A stretch of 64,000 nt of DNA from Bacillota bacterium (GTDB lineage: Bacteria; Bacillota; Clostridia; Lachnospirales; Bianqueaceae). The stretch covers positions 1 to 64,000 of the forward strand of contig JAFRUE010000006.1 of assembly GCA_017441925.1 (NCBI GenBank), in the 5' to 3' direction. Positions 8,438 through 16,012 of this stretch are shown here, piece after piece. Made by a program: the position numbers and the translations under genes. Under the pieces are notes generated by a model. It did not search any database and was not told the origin of the DNA. It saw only the letters and a program-made list of their open reading frames with translations. How positions within the stretch are numbered: the first letter of the stretch is position 1; each line of letters begins with the position of its first letter.

Positions 8438-8908
8438 TCACTCAGATTTTTTTATTTTTTTCCGGATTGTCTTAATACGTTGCGAAACGGAAGGCTGTGT
8501 AACTTTGAGCTCGATGCTGATTTCTGTCTGTGTCTGCTCCCGGAACGCGATTTTGTCAATCAGCAGAAGGTCTTCTTCGGAAAGCTGAAGTAGGGACTCC
8601 AGTAGAACCTCATCCTCGATCTCATCCAGCCACCAGAGCGGTCTGGTCTCATCCGGTTCCTGATTCACGGTCAGTTCATCCTCAAACTTATGAAGCAGCG
8701 GATTTTTTCCTTCCGCCTCCAGCTCGGTTTCAGGCATCAGCTGCTGTGTATGCCTGTTGTAAGCAATGTCTCTGTTAAACTGGTGCAGATCAAACTCGTA
8801 CATCTCCCGGATCTGCTCTTTCGTCATTCCCAAGGCTTCGTATTTCCTGCGAAGTTTTTCCTGTTCTTCTCTGAATCTCTTGCGTTCAAGGGCAAAATTG
8901 ATAGCCAT
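8438..8908 (-). CDS. Sigma-70 region 4-like DNA-binding protein
   Basis: The 156-residue protein has a charged coiled N-terminal half (RKRFREEQEKLRRKYEAL) and ends in a sigma region 4 helix-turn-helix (LSEEDLLLIDKIA...TQTEISIELKVTQPSVSQRIK). Region 2 is absent, so it cannot be a full sigma factor alone. Tn916-type elements carry similar small proteins that activate recombination and transfer genes. It follows a 300-nt structured gap and precedes the small Cys-rich gene, excisionase and integrases. A role in turning on this operon is inferred. Confidence 0.7.
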   Translation of the reverse strand: MAINFALERKRFREEQEKLRRKYEALGMTKEQIREMYEFDLHQFNRDIAYNRHTQQLMPETELEAEGKNPLLHKFEDELTVNQEPDETRPLWWLDEIEDEVLLESLLQLSEEDLLLIDKIAFREQTQTEISIELKVTQPSVSQRIKTIRKKIKKSE

Positions 8909-9004
8909 TTCGTAATCTCCTTTTGATTTTTTGGTTTTTGGTTGAACTCAAAAAATCCGGAGATTACGGGTATTTAGCTTCGTAGCAAAGCCACCGATAA
9001 AACA

Positions 9005-9041
9005 TAGGAGTCCTTTCCGCGAAACCGGGGAAGGACTCCTA
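9005..9041. other. Strong hairpin in the 8909-9227 gap
   Basis: TAGGAGTCCTT (9005-9015) and AAGGACTCCTA (9031-9041) form a perfect 11-bp stem. No clear T-run follows on either strand, so it is not a standard terminator. It may be a control RNA or a protein site upstream of the sigma-like gene. Confidence 0.5.
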
Positions 9042-9075
9042 ACACAGTACAAAGCTATTACTCGCGCAAATGAAA

Positions 9076-9148
9076 AAGCACCGCAGAATCGAATCAGAAG
9101 TACAGGTTTATATACCTGTTCTTTCTGGTTCGGCTTCGTACGGTGCTT
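9076..9148. other. Long imperfect palindrome of 73 bp
   Basis: The outer arms AAGCACCG/CGGTGCTT, a middle part pairing CGAATCAGAA with TTTCTGGTTCG, and the inner hairpin ACAGGTTTATATACCTGT nest into one extended structure. A short GTGATC-CTCA-GATCAC hairpin follows at 9164-9179. No gene is seen in 8909-9227. The structure could be a replication or transfer origin signal or a structured leader RNA. Confidence 0.55.
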
Positions 9149-9227
9149 GGTAGACTTCGATCCGTGATCCTCAGATCACAAAACCGGCTCCGCTTGCGCG
9201 ATTAAAAGTCGATGGTTATATTCAGTT

Positions 9228-9482
9228 TTATCTTCGTGGGGTACGTACACGCACTGTTCTGAACAATGCGGTATCAATGACCTCGTTAAACTTGCATTTG
9301 TTGCATTTGACCCTGGTGTAATGGTGGTCTCTGCCGTAAACGTCCAGCAGATAGAAGCCACAGACCGGGCACTTGATCTCGCGCTTCATCAGCTGCTCCG
9401 ATGCGGTTTTGCATCTTGCCAGCTTCTCTGCCACAACGGGGGTCATTTCATAGTGATATCGCTTTGAGCAGGTCTGCTGCAT
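9228..9482 (-). CDS. Small zinc-ribbon protein
   Basis: The 84-residue protein contains KCPVCGFYLL and VKCNKCKF, two CxxC pairs 22 residues apart that form a zinc ribbon resembling phage Com-type proteins. The N-terminus has a short helical part. Its start overlaps the ImmA-type gene's stop by one base (TGATG), so the two are coupled. Function is unknown; binding of RNA or DNA is likely for this fold. Confidence 0.65.
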   Translation of the reverse strand: MQQTCSKRYHYEMTPVVAEKLARCKTASEQLMKREIKCPVCGFYLLDVYGRDHHYTRVKCNKCKFNEVIDTALFRTVRVRTPRR

Positions 9483-10204
9483 CAGCGTTCACCGCCTTCC
9501 GTCCTGAATCTGGAAAGATACTGTTCGATCGGCTTCATGTCGATCAAATCCAGTTCCTTCAGCCGGTTGAACATCGGGCTGTAATTCACGCCCATCGCAT
9601 CCGCCATTCTCTGAACCAGATCCTTCTGATCTTGAGACATCACATATCCGTCATAGGCGATCACCTTGTTCCCGGCGTTGTACTTCTTCAGTACTCTCAA
9701 CATCAGAAATCTGGGCATCAGGAAGCAGGCCGCCGCTCTGTTGGCAAATGATTCCGTAATGGACATCATTTCCCTCAGCATGTCCTGTGAGTAATTCATG
9801 GCTCCGTCGAACTCACTGTGAAACGCGGCCTGCGACTGCGCAGGTACGTGCCTGTCGATTACAAAGTGAGCTCCTTCATGGGCAATGGTAAAGCGCCGCT
9901 TGCCCTGTTCATAGGGTTTCTTCAGGAAACTCTCGATAACAATGGTCCCTGCCGGGAAGACTACCTGTACCTTCGTGTTGCCACGATGAACCCAGAGCGG
10001 TCTTTTGCCGTCGGAGATGAAACCGATCCTTCCCGGATCCGGTTCCGCAAAGCTTTCATAGACGATCGGAATTCCCAGGTATTCCGTGACAAAGGCTTCG
10101 ATATCGACGCAGTGGGAATTGGTGTAATGCTTACGCCGCATAAAATCCTTTATCATGGCTTCACAGAGGTTTTCGATCTCGTCATAAGTAGTGAACTTCT
10201 TCAC
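9482..10204 (-). CDS. ImmA/IrrE-type metallo-endopeptidase
   Basis: The 240-residue protein has the zinc-protease motif HEGAH at residues 109-113 (FTIAHEGAHFVIDRH) in a COG2856/DUF955 fold. Members such as ImmA of ICEBs1 cleave a repressor and so induce an ICE. Here the nearby candidate partner is the LexA-like repressor two genes upstream. Genes on both sides are tightly packed on the same strand. Whether it cuts that repressor or another protein is not shown by the sequence. Confidence 0.88.
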   Translation of the reverse strand: MKKFTTYDEIENLCEAMIKDFMRRKHYTNSHCVDIEAFVTEYLGIPIVYESFAEPDPGRIGFISDGKRPLWVHRGNTKVQVVFPAGTIVIESFLKKPYEQGKRRFTIAHEGAHFVIDRHVPAQSQAAFHSEFDGAMNYSQDMLREMMSITESFANRAAACFLMPRFLMLRVLKKYNAGNKVIAYDGYVMSQDQKDLVQRMADAMGVNYSPMFNRLKELDLIDMKPIEQYLSRFRTEGGER

Positions 10205-10219
10205 TCCCTACACCTCCAT

Positions 10220-10444
10220 TCAAGCCATCACATACCAATCGTGATTGACTCTGTAAATATATTTTTCCGCACTACCGATCAGAATCGTGTAGCGAATTCC
10301 TTCAAACTCACCGGTACAGGAGCTGCTGTAGTACAGCACTCTGGATACGTCACAGCTTTGACCATCTTCAAATGTAATCACTTTCGGGACGGATTCTCCG
10401 TCATGGTCTGCCTCACACTCTACCTTTACGGGTATTCTTTTCAC
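10220..10444 (-). CDS. Conserved hypothetical protein between lexA-like and immA-like genes
   Basis: The 74-residue protein (KRIPVKVECEADHDGE..., GIRYTILIGSAEKYIY, DHWYVMA-like end) looks like a compact beta-rich domain. Similar short proteins sit beside error-prone polymerase or LexA-type genes in Firmicutes, but I cannot assign a family name. It lies 10 nt after the LexA-like gene and 15 nt before the ImmA-like gene, in the same transcript. Confidence 0.6.
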   Translation of the reverse strand: MKRIPVKVECEADHDGESVPKVITFEDGQSCDVSRVLYYSSSCTGEFEGIRYTILIGSAEKYIYRVNHDWYVMA

Positions 10445-10454
10445 TTAATCTCTC

Positions 10455-11069
10455 CTATAGATCCTTTAATACTTTCTTGGCCACTCCCTGAACCACAAGT
10501 TCGTTCACAATTATGGTTTTTCCGGGATACTTATTCTCATTCATATATTCGAGGATTGCCTGATGGTCCTCATTGAAACCGCCAAACTTCTTCAAGGTAT
10601 TCTGGTTCATGTCGTCCAGCGCGACAACGACATCTCCAACTGCTGCTGTTTTCTGCGAACGGATCACGATCAGATCGCCCTCTTCGATTCCGGCGTCTTC
10701 CATGGAATCGCCGGTCGCCTTTAACAGATAATACTCTCCCTTTCCGAACAGAGCCTCCGGAAGTCCAATATACATCTCTACCTGCTCTTCCTCTGTTTCC
10801 GGATTACCGCAGTTAATGCTGCCGACTAGGGGGGCGGAGATAAAGTCTGTCGGTGTCTTTTTGATCTTTGGCAGGTCATCCAAGATGCCGTTCCGGTAGG
10901 AAAGCATGCCCTTCTCGTCCATCTCCACCAGGTAACCATGCGCTGTCGATGTGGAGATTCCCATAGCCTTCGCTATGACCCGTATCGTAGGAGACTCATA
11001 ATTGTGTCTGTAATACTCTCCTACAAAATCACGGATCTTTTCCATTAACTCTGGATTCTTCCTTCTCAT
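10455..11069 (-). CDS. LexA-like self-cleaving repressor (S24 peptidase)
   Basis: The 204-residue protein has an N-terminal winged helix like LexA (SPTIRVIAKAMGISTSTAHGYL) and a C-terminal S24 domain. The catalytic Ser is S122 (GDSMEDAG) and the Lys is K160 (TLKKF). The expected cleavage site is Cys87-Gly88 (GSINCG) rather than the usual Ala-Gly. RecA-stimulated self-cleavage after DNA damage would remove it. It heads the control operon of the ICE and has a palindromic operator just after its -10 box, so it very likely represses itself. Confidence 0.88.
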   Translation of the reverse strand: MRRKNPELMEKIRDFVGEYYRHNYESPTIRVIAKAMGISTSTAHGYLVEMDEKGMLSYRNGILDDLPKIKKTPTDFISAPLVGSINCGNPETEEEQVEMYIGLPEALFGKGEYYLLKATGDSMEDAGIEEGDLIVIRSQKTAAVGDVVVALDDMNQNTLKKFGGFNEDHQAILEYMNENKYPGKTIIVNELVVQGVAKKVLKDL

Positions 11070-11103
11070 GACAACACCTCGACTTTCTCTCCAAGCTCTA
11101 TCC

Positions 11104-11118
11104 CGAACATCTTGTTCG
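11104..11118. promoter_or_regulatory. LexA-type operator
   Basis: CGAAC-ATCTT-GTTCG is a perfect palindrome with the half-site of the Gram-positive LexA box. The spacer is 5 nt, one more than the usual 4. It lies between the -10 box at 11127 and the start of the LexA-like gene at 11069, where a bound repressor would block transcription. Confidence 0.8.
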
Positions 11119-11126
11119 TGATTATC

Positions 11127-11155
11127 ATTATACGCTTAGCGATTTCACAAAGCAA
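11127..11155 (-). promoter_or_regulatory. Promoter of the LexA-like control operon
   Basis: On the minus strand TTGCTT (11150-11155) and TATAAT (11127-11132) are 17 nt apart. The start would fall close to the palindromic operator. A separate palindrome (GTTGACG...CGTCAAC, about 11180-11201) lies upstream of the -35 box. Confidence 0.78.
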
Positions 11156-11212
11156 TAGAGAATCGATCGCGCGTAACATGTTGACGGTTTAGAGCGTCAA
11201 CAAAAAAGACCC

Positions 11213-11655
11213 GTAAGTGCTCCATAGTGAGTACTGGTTAACAAAAATGCCGCTCTAAATAGAACGGCATATAACAAACTTGATCATGCTTTCTTTTTTC
11301 TGCAAGCTTCCGGAAGAGTTCGCGACCATGGCAGCAGGTCATCCAGAAATGCAGGATCTTCAAACTCCCCATGCTTCGGAAGTTCTTCTAACAAATAACG
11401 GAAGTATTCATACGGCTTCAGATCATTCGCTCTCGCCGTCTCCGCTATAGAGTATGCGATGGCACTGGACTGCGCTCCGCTGACTGTATCGATCAGATAC
11501 CAGTTGTGCTTACCCAAACAGAAAGTCCTGATTCCACGTTCTGCCGCATTGTTATCAATCGGAACATAAGGATCTGTCACAAAGACTTTCAGGTAGGGTT
11601 CCTGGTTCAATGCATACTGGATCGCTTTCCCTGTTCCGGATTTCGGAGCTATAAA
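11213..11655 (-). pseudogene. IS66-family transposase fragment (C-terminal part)
   Basis: About 120 C-terminal residues remain (ALNQEPYLKVF, PIDNNAAERGIRTF, YEYFRYLLEELPKHG), closely matching the tail of the complete copy at 13739-15370. The frame is cut off near 11655 in non-homologous sequence. The downstream insertion-sequence end (GTAAGTGCTCCAT, from 11213) is kept. So one end and the last quarter of the transposase survive. It is in the same orientation as the full copy and may come from recombination or deletion of an older insertion. Confidence 0.85.
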
Positions 11656-11671
11656 TTGTAATATTATAATA

Positions 11672-11711
11672 AAACCGGCCTTATGGAGTTATCAATCCCC
11701 ACAAAGCCGGT
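11672..11711 (-). terminator. Probable terminator after the NTF2-like gene
   Basis: On the minus strand ACCGGC (loop of about 25 nt) GCCGGT is followed by TTTATT. In plus orientation it ends CCCACAAAGCCGGT, the same word that ends the hairpin at 13125-13170, so the two flank the TetR/NTF2 cargo as related direct repeats. Confidence 0.5.
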
Positions 11712-11782
11712 GTGTTTTAATAAGTATGCTAGACCAGTATAAGGCCTGAGTGTCAACAATCTCACAACGTATCGTTTATCAA

Positions 11783-12265
11783 TCACCCCCTGAGCATATT
11801 TCCTCCATCAGTGTAAAGATCCAGACGGGTAACCATCAGTTTTCCATCCACAATACCGAAATGATTGAATTCTGTGACAGTCATCGTAAATGTTACCTTA
11901 TTTTCCATTCCTTTAGGCATCAGGTACATATCATAAACAAGTGCGACTGTGTCCTCACCAACAATGGATTGAAGGATCGGCCCCATTGCCATGGTGCAGC
12001 GGTCCCTCTGGTCCTTCATACTGAGGCGGTATTCCGAATACTTCTGTTCGCCGCCGATGGCGTTGATGATCGCATCAGGAGCATAGAGGGAATCTGCGAG
12101 TTTAAGCCACCCCTCATAATCAGGGACCCAGTTGCCCCACCAGTCGTAGATACGCTTCACCATTTCATCCTGCAGTGTTTTCACAGGCATAGCGTCAATC
12201 TTCTGCATCGCATTTACACGAAGTTCCTGTGAATTCTCTTTTGTTGCTTTTGTTTCTTCTCTCAT
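11783..12265 (-). CDS. NTF2/SnoaL-like protein (cargo)
   Basis: The 160-residue protein starts at the ATG at 12263-12265, chosen because GGAGG lies 8 nt upstream; a longer frame exists but has no such site. The pattern (VKRIYDWWGNWVPDYEGWLKLADSLYAPDAIINAIGG..., FNHFGIVDGKLMVTRLDLYTDGG) fits an alpha+beta cone of NTF2/SnoaL-like proteins that bind or alter small molecules. It is divergent from a TetR regulator, so a small-molecule-induced enzyme is likely. The substrate is unknown. Confidence 0.65.
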   Translation of the reverse strand: MREETKATKENSQELRVNAMQKIDAMPVKTLQDEMVKRIYDWWGNWVPDYEGWLKLADSLYAPDAIINAIGGEQKYSEYRLSMKDQRDRCTMAMGPILQSIVGEDTVALVYDMYLMPKGMENKVTFTMTVTEFNHFGIVDGKLMVTRLDLYTDGGNMLRG

Positions 12266-12450
12266 GAAATCATCCTCCAAAACAGTCGTTAATTTTTGAG
12301 ACATATGTTGCAATCTCTGTGATATTAATGTATACTAAAACCGAAAAAGAAGCAATCATTAATCTTAGGTCAAATGTCGATTTTTGCAACACAATCAAAT
12401 CATCTATCGCAAAGAACGACACTTAAGACTAAACTGAATGGAGATCAGAT

Positions 12451-13008
12451 ATGGAAAAAATGAGTGCCGCGCGGAGAAGGACAGATCGGGTTATCCGAGA
12501 ATGCTTTCTCCGGCTTTTAGAAGAGAGATCTTTAAACAATATCACAGTTCAGGAACTCTGTGTGGAAGCAGAGATCAACCGCGCTACATTTTACCGCTAC
12601 TACACGGACGTCTACGCTTTGTATGATTCCATCACACAATCCTTCTTCGACAAACTATTTACCGATATCGTCAACCGTCAAACGCAAATCAGCAAGAATA
12701 AGGATCGGGTGCAGCAGGGGGTGCGGGCAGCGCTGGTTTTAATAGAACAGCAAAAGAGTCTATGTTACAGACTCTTTCACGACGTGGACAGCGCTTTCAG
12801 TTTTCACCTTTTGAACAAAATCCGTGAAGTTGTCGCGCAGGAAAAAGGAGCCTTAAGTGAAACTGAAAGTCTGCGCATTTCCTACATGTGCGGCGGAATC
12901 CTCAGCGTTATTCTGGAGTGGATCCGGAATGATTGTCAGTTAGAAAAAGAAACCGTCGCACAGGTGATCGAGCACGGTGTCCGAGAGACTATTCAATCAC
13001 ATGGATAA
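12451..13008 (+). CDS. TetR/AcrR family transcriptional regulator
   Basis: The 185-residue protein has the N-terminal TetR helix-turn-helix (ITVQELCVEAEINRATFYRYYTDVYALYDSI) and a helical ligand-binding C-terminal half. GGAG lies just before the ATG. It is divergent from the NTF2-like gene across an AT-rich gap of 185 nt that must hold both promoters. It is the only plus-strand gene I recognise in the ICE. It probably controls the neighbour in response to a ligand. Confidence 0.88.
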   Translation: MEKMSAARRRTDRVIRECFLRLLEERSLNNITVQELCVEAEINRATFYRYYTDVYALYDSITQSFFDKLFTDIVNRQTQISKNKDRVQQGVRAALVLIEQQKSLCYRLFHDVDSAFSFHLLNKIREVVAQEKGALSETESLRISYMCGGILSVILEWIRNDCQLEKETVAQVIEHGVRETIQSHG

Positions 13009-13124
13009 TGAGATCGGTGTGGATACCCACAGCCTTCTGCTCACAGTTCTCAGCAATGTTCATACGCCGACAGATAACGTCTACTTTACCGATTTAAATT
13101 CATAAAGCGTGCATGGTTAAACAC

Positions 13125-13170
13125 AACCGGCTCCATAGGGATCGTCTTACCGATACCCACAAAGCCGGTT
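13125..13170 (+). terminator. Probable terminator after the TetR gene
   Basis: AACCGGC (13125-13131) pairs with GCCGGTT (13164-13170), followed by TCTTTAT. It is related in sequence to the hairpin at 11672-11711. Confidence 0.45.
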
Positions 13171-13207
13171 TCTTTATAACATTTATAACATTTTATAACG
13201 CTTTTTA

Positions 13208-13324
13208 TTATAGTCTTTCCGTTCGTGTTTCATCCTGTTTGTACCTGACAGCATAAATGATGTTTGGAATCAATATGAGGACAACGATGACAGCGCCAAA
13301 CAGATTAATCCATCCAAATTCCAT
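13208..13324 (-). CDS. Small single-pass membrane protein, perhaps a truncated gene
   Basis: A 38-codon frame on the minus strand has GGAGAG 5 nt before its ATG. It encodes MEFGWINLFGAVIVVLILIP followed by NIIYAVRYKQDETRTERL. One clear membrane helix is followed by a charged tail. The sequence looks like the N-terminus of a longer integral membrane protein family, so it may be a remnant. The remaining DNA between 13325 and 13666 shows no convincing gene. Confidence 0.5.
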   Translation of the reverse strand: MEFGWINLFGAVIVVLILIPNIIYAVRYKQDETRTERL

Positions 13325-13666
13325 AAACACTCTCCATTATATCCTGAATGAAATGATATCTATAAAAGGGCAGACTCCTCCCCTGGCCCTAAATCTGAAA
13401 ATAGGGAGACTTCTCCTTGGGCTAAAACCTGATGGGAAGGATCCATATCCTGAAACTTTAATCTATATGAACCGCCGTAGCGGGAAATCGCATATGGCAG
13501 GCCGGAACCCATAATTCCGGCTCGAAAACCTGTGGATAACTCACTTCGGAAGGGCACGATACCCCTTCATTTTCGAAAAAAAAGTGAGTAAGCGCTGTAG
13601 CGCTCTGAAGGATACACGGAAAAATGTTACGCCGGAGGCGTTCCACATATTTCACATTGATTTTTA

Positions 13667-15442
13667 GTAAGTGCTCCATTACGAGTACTGGGTAACAAAT
13701 AATGCCGTCCCAGGTAGAACGGCATATAACAAACTTGATCAGGCTTTGGTTTTTCTGCAAGCTTCCGGAAGCTTTTCCGACCATGGCAGCAGATTGTCCA
13801 GGTACTCCGGACCTTCAAACTCTCCATGTTTCGGAAGCTCTTCCAGCAGATATCGGAAGTATTCATAGGGCTTCAGGTTATTCGCTCTGGCTGTCTCTGC
13901 TATGCTGTAAGCAATGGCACTGGCCTGTGCGCCACTGACAGTATCGATCAGATACCAGTTATGCTTGCCCAGGCAGAAAGTGCGAATTCCGCGTTCGGCC
14001 GCGTTGTTGTCGATTGGAACATACGGATCTTTCAGGAAGACTTTCAGGTATGATTCCTGATTTAGCGCATACCGAATCGCATCCCCTGTTTTGGCTTTTG
14101 GAGCTATGGGAATCTGCTGTTCCTTCAGGTATGCGAAGAAAGCGTCCACCAGAGGAGCACACTGTTTCTCTCGGAATGATTGTCTTTCTTCTGGAGATTT
14201 GTCTTCACAAAGCTTCTCGTAGCGATACAGCATCTGTATGATCTGCAAAGCTTTGTATGCGACTGTCTCCTGAATCCTGGGATCGTCTTTCGGTGAGGCT
14301 TTGATAACATCTGCGAATCCTCTCCGGACGTGTGCCCAGCACCCCGCCACCGTCAGGTCATCCCTTTCTTTGTCGATCGAGTGATAGACCTGGAATCCAT
14401 CGGTGACGCAATAACCCTTGTATCCCTTCAGAAACTCCCGGGGATGGTCGCTTTTCCGGGTCTTCTGATAATCATACAGGACGAAGGGGTTGGACTCCAG
14501 TGCCCCTGACCGGTATACCCACATATAGCTCTTGGCTCCCGCAGCACGTCCGTCCTTCCTTACTTCTACCGGTGTCTCATCCGCATGGATGACATGATAG
14601 GCAGAGAGCTTTTCTTTCAGCCTGTCATAAATCCGTTTCAGATACCGGTCGGAGCATTCATTCACCCATCGACAGACGTTCTGCACAGGAATATAGACTT
14701 CCTGGCGTTTGAACTCCTCAACGATTCGGTTGATCGGCTGAGAGTTGACAAACTTGTAGTTGTATACTCCTGCCAGCAGGGACGGTGTTGCGATACTGTT
14801 CCTCAGAAGATCCGCCGGTCTGTCCGCACGGACGATCGCCTTTTCTCCTTCTCCGGCGTAGACAGCTACATGATGTTCGATCACCTCAAAGCTTGCCGGA
14901 TGAAACTCCAGGCGTTTATAAACCTCATCGGGAAGCCGTTTGTATTTACCATCGGGGAATGCGGCCAGAAGTTCTTCATCGCTTAGCGTATGTTCTTCGA
15001 CCCGGACAGGAAGATCCTTTAAGCTTTCTTCCCGCTTACCTTTCTGTTTCCGGCCTCTTTTATAGGGCTTTGGACAGATCTCCTCGAATTCGGGTTCTTC
15101 TATTCCCGGATTCAGGTCGAAGACAACTTCCGACTCGTTGAATGCGATATGCAGCTGGTCGGTGACATCTGTCAGACTCTGCTCTGTTTTTCGTCCAAAG
15201 CGATCCGCTCGAAGAGAACGGACTTCTTCCGTCAGAAGATCGATCTGTTTAGTCAGCCCTTCGCTGGTTTTCTGCAAGGATTCCAGAGAAGCATGTGTTG
15301 CCATAAGCATCGTGATCAATGTTTGTTTGTCAAGGTTCTCAAGGTCGTTCCTGCTTAATCCTTCTGCCATGTTTTATGCCTCCCTTCCTTTGCTTTACTG
15401 CCTGATAGTATAGCATAAATGGCTTGTTTTAGCCACTTGTAA
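13667..15442 (-). mobile_element. IS66-family insertion sequence, single-gene type
   Basis: It spans about 1.78 kb around one transposase gene. The ends are GTAAGTGCTCC near 13667 and CCACTTGTAA near 15433-15442, which pair imperfectly as terminal inverted repeats. The small tnpA and tnpB genes of classical IS66 are not seen, as in the ISBst12-like group. Exact ends and target duplication could not be fixed by eye. Confidence 0.7.
13739..15370 (-). CDS. tnpC: IS66-family transposase TnpC
   Basis: The 543-residue protein has a coiled-coil N-terminus (ASLESLQKTSEGLTKQIDLL), a zinc-binding linker region and a DDE core. Acidic catalytic positions are suggested by HADETPVEV, YCVTDGFQVYH and IDNNAAERGIR, the last carrying the conserved Glu. 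Length and domain order are complete, so it may be functional. A second, broken copy of its tail lies at 11213-11655 in the same orientation, bracketing the TetR/NTF2 cargo. Confidence 0.92.
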   Translation of the reverse strand: MAEGLSRNDLENLDKQTLITMLMATHASLESLQKTSEGLTKQIDLLTEEVRSLRADRFGRKTEQSLTDVTDQLHIAFNESEVVFDLNPGIEEPEFEEICPKPYKRGRKQKGKREESLKDLPVRVEEHTLSDEELLAAFPDGKYKRLPDEVYKRLEFHPASFEVIEHHVAVYAGEGEKAIVRADRPADLLRNSIATPSLLAGVYNYKFVNSQPINRIVEEFKRQEVYIPVQNVCRWVNECSDRYLKRIYDRLKEKLSAYHVIHADETPVEVRKDGRAAGAKSYMWVYRSGALESNPFVLYDYQKTRKSDHPREFLKGYKGYCVTDGFQVYHSIDKERDDLTVAGCWAHVRRGFADVIKASPKDDPRIQETVAYKALQIIQMLYRYEKLCEDKSPEERQSFREKQCAPLVDAFFAYLKEQQIPIAPKAKTGDAIRYALNQESYLKVFLKDPYVPIDNNAAERGIRTFCLGKHNWYLIDTVSGAQASAIAYSIAETARANNLKPYEYFRYLLEELPKHGEFEGPEYLDNLLPWSEKLPEACRKTKA

Positions 15443-15907
15443 GGGAGTCGGGCGAAAGGTTGAGTCCGTCAAAATGACGAACCGGAAAAGCTGACTTCAG
15501 CGATATGCGCCAAAGTTTCAGGCTGATTCTGCCTGGGTTATCCACCTCATGGGCGGATGGATTGGATCTTCCGTGAAGGGGAGTACACGCCTGATACCGT
15601 TTTTCATAGAGGGCGTTATGCGAAGTCAACTGACTTTCTCAGTGATTTTTCCCTGATAAAAATCTCCGTTTCGCACAATAAGTCCTACCGAATCTTCGTA
15701 CACGTCGCTTCCCTGAGTGAGGATTTTTCCAGTATCGTAAACCCGGATATCCTGACAACATGTATTGCAACATGTCAAGTTTCTATAGAATACAACCCTA
15801 TAGAATACAACACAATATACTATACCACAAAACTCACGGTTTTACAATAAAGTGTCCCCATCCGCGCCACCTCTTGACGGTCAAAACCATCAATTCATCA
15901 TTTCCAA
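15443..15907. other. Non-coding stretch between the IS66 end and the transfer operon terminator
   Basis: No frame here has a ribosome site or recognisable protein. It contains two tandem copies of CTATAGAATACAAC (15783-15796 and 15798-15811) and AACATGT repeated on either side of ATTGC just before them. The region may be debris from insertion of IS66 next to the transfer operon. Confidence 0.4.
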
Positions 15908-15952
15908 CAAAAATAGACGCCCACTACCGACCTTTTGAGGCCGATAATGGGC
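15908..15952 (-). terminator. Terminator at the end of the transfer operon
   Basis: On the minus strand GCCCATTATCGGCC pairs with GGTCGGTAGTGGGC around CTCAAAA, followed by a T-rich TCTATTTTTG. It lies 61 nt after the stop of the CHAP hydrolase gene, the last gene of the conjugation operon. Confidence 0.8.
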
Positions 15953-16012
15953 ATTTTTACTAAAATATTTACTGATAATCGTTCTGATAACTTATCTGAT
16001 AAGCGTCTCTTA

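Noticed and set aside
11180-11201. GTTGACG...CGTCAAC hairpin as a terminator
   Set aside because: The A-run follows on the plus strand, so no T-run lies after the stem in either transcript; it is a palindrome of unknown role.
13001-13105. Short plus-strand frame MDNEIGVDTHSLLLTVLSNV overlapping the TetR end
   Set aside because: It faintly recalls a transposase fragment, but is only 34 codons, has no ribosome site and cannot be supported.
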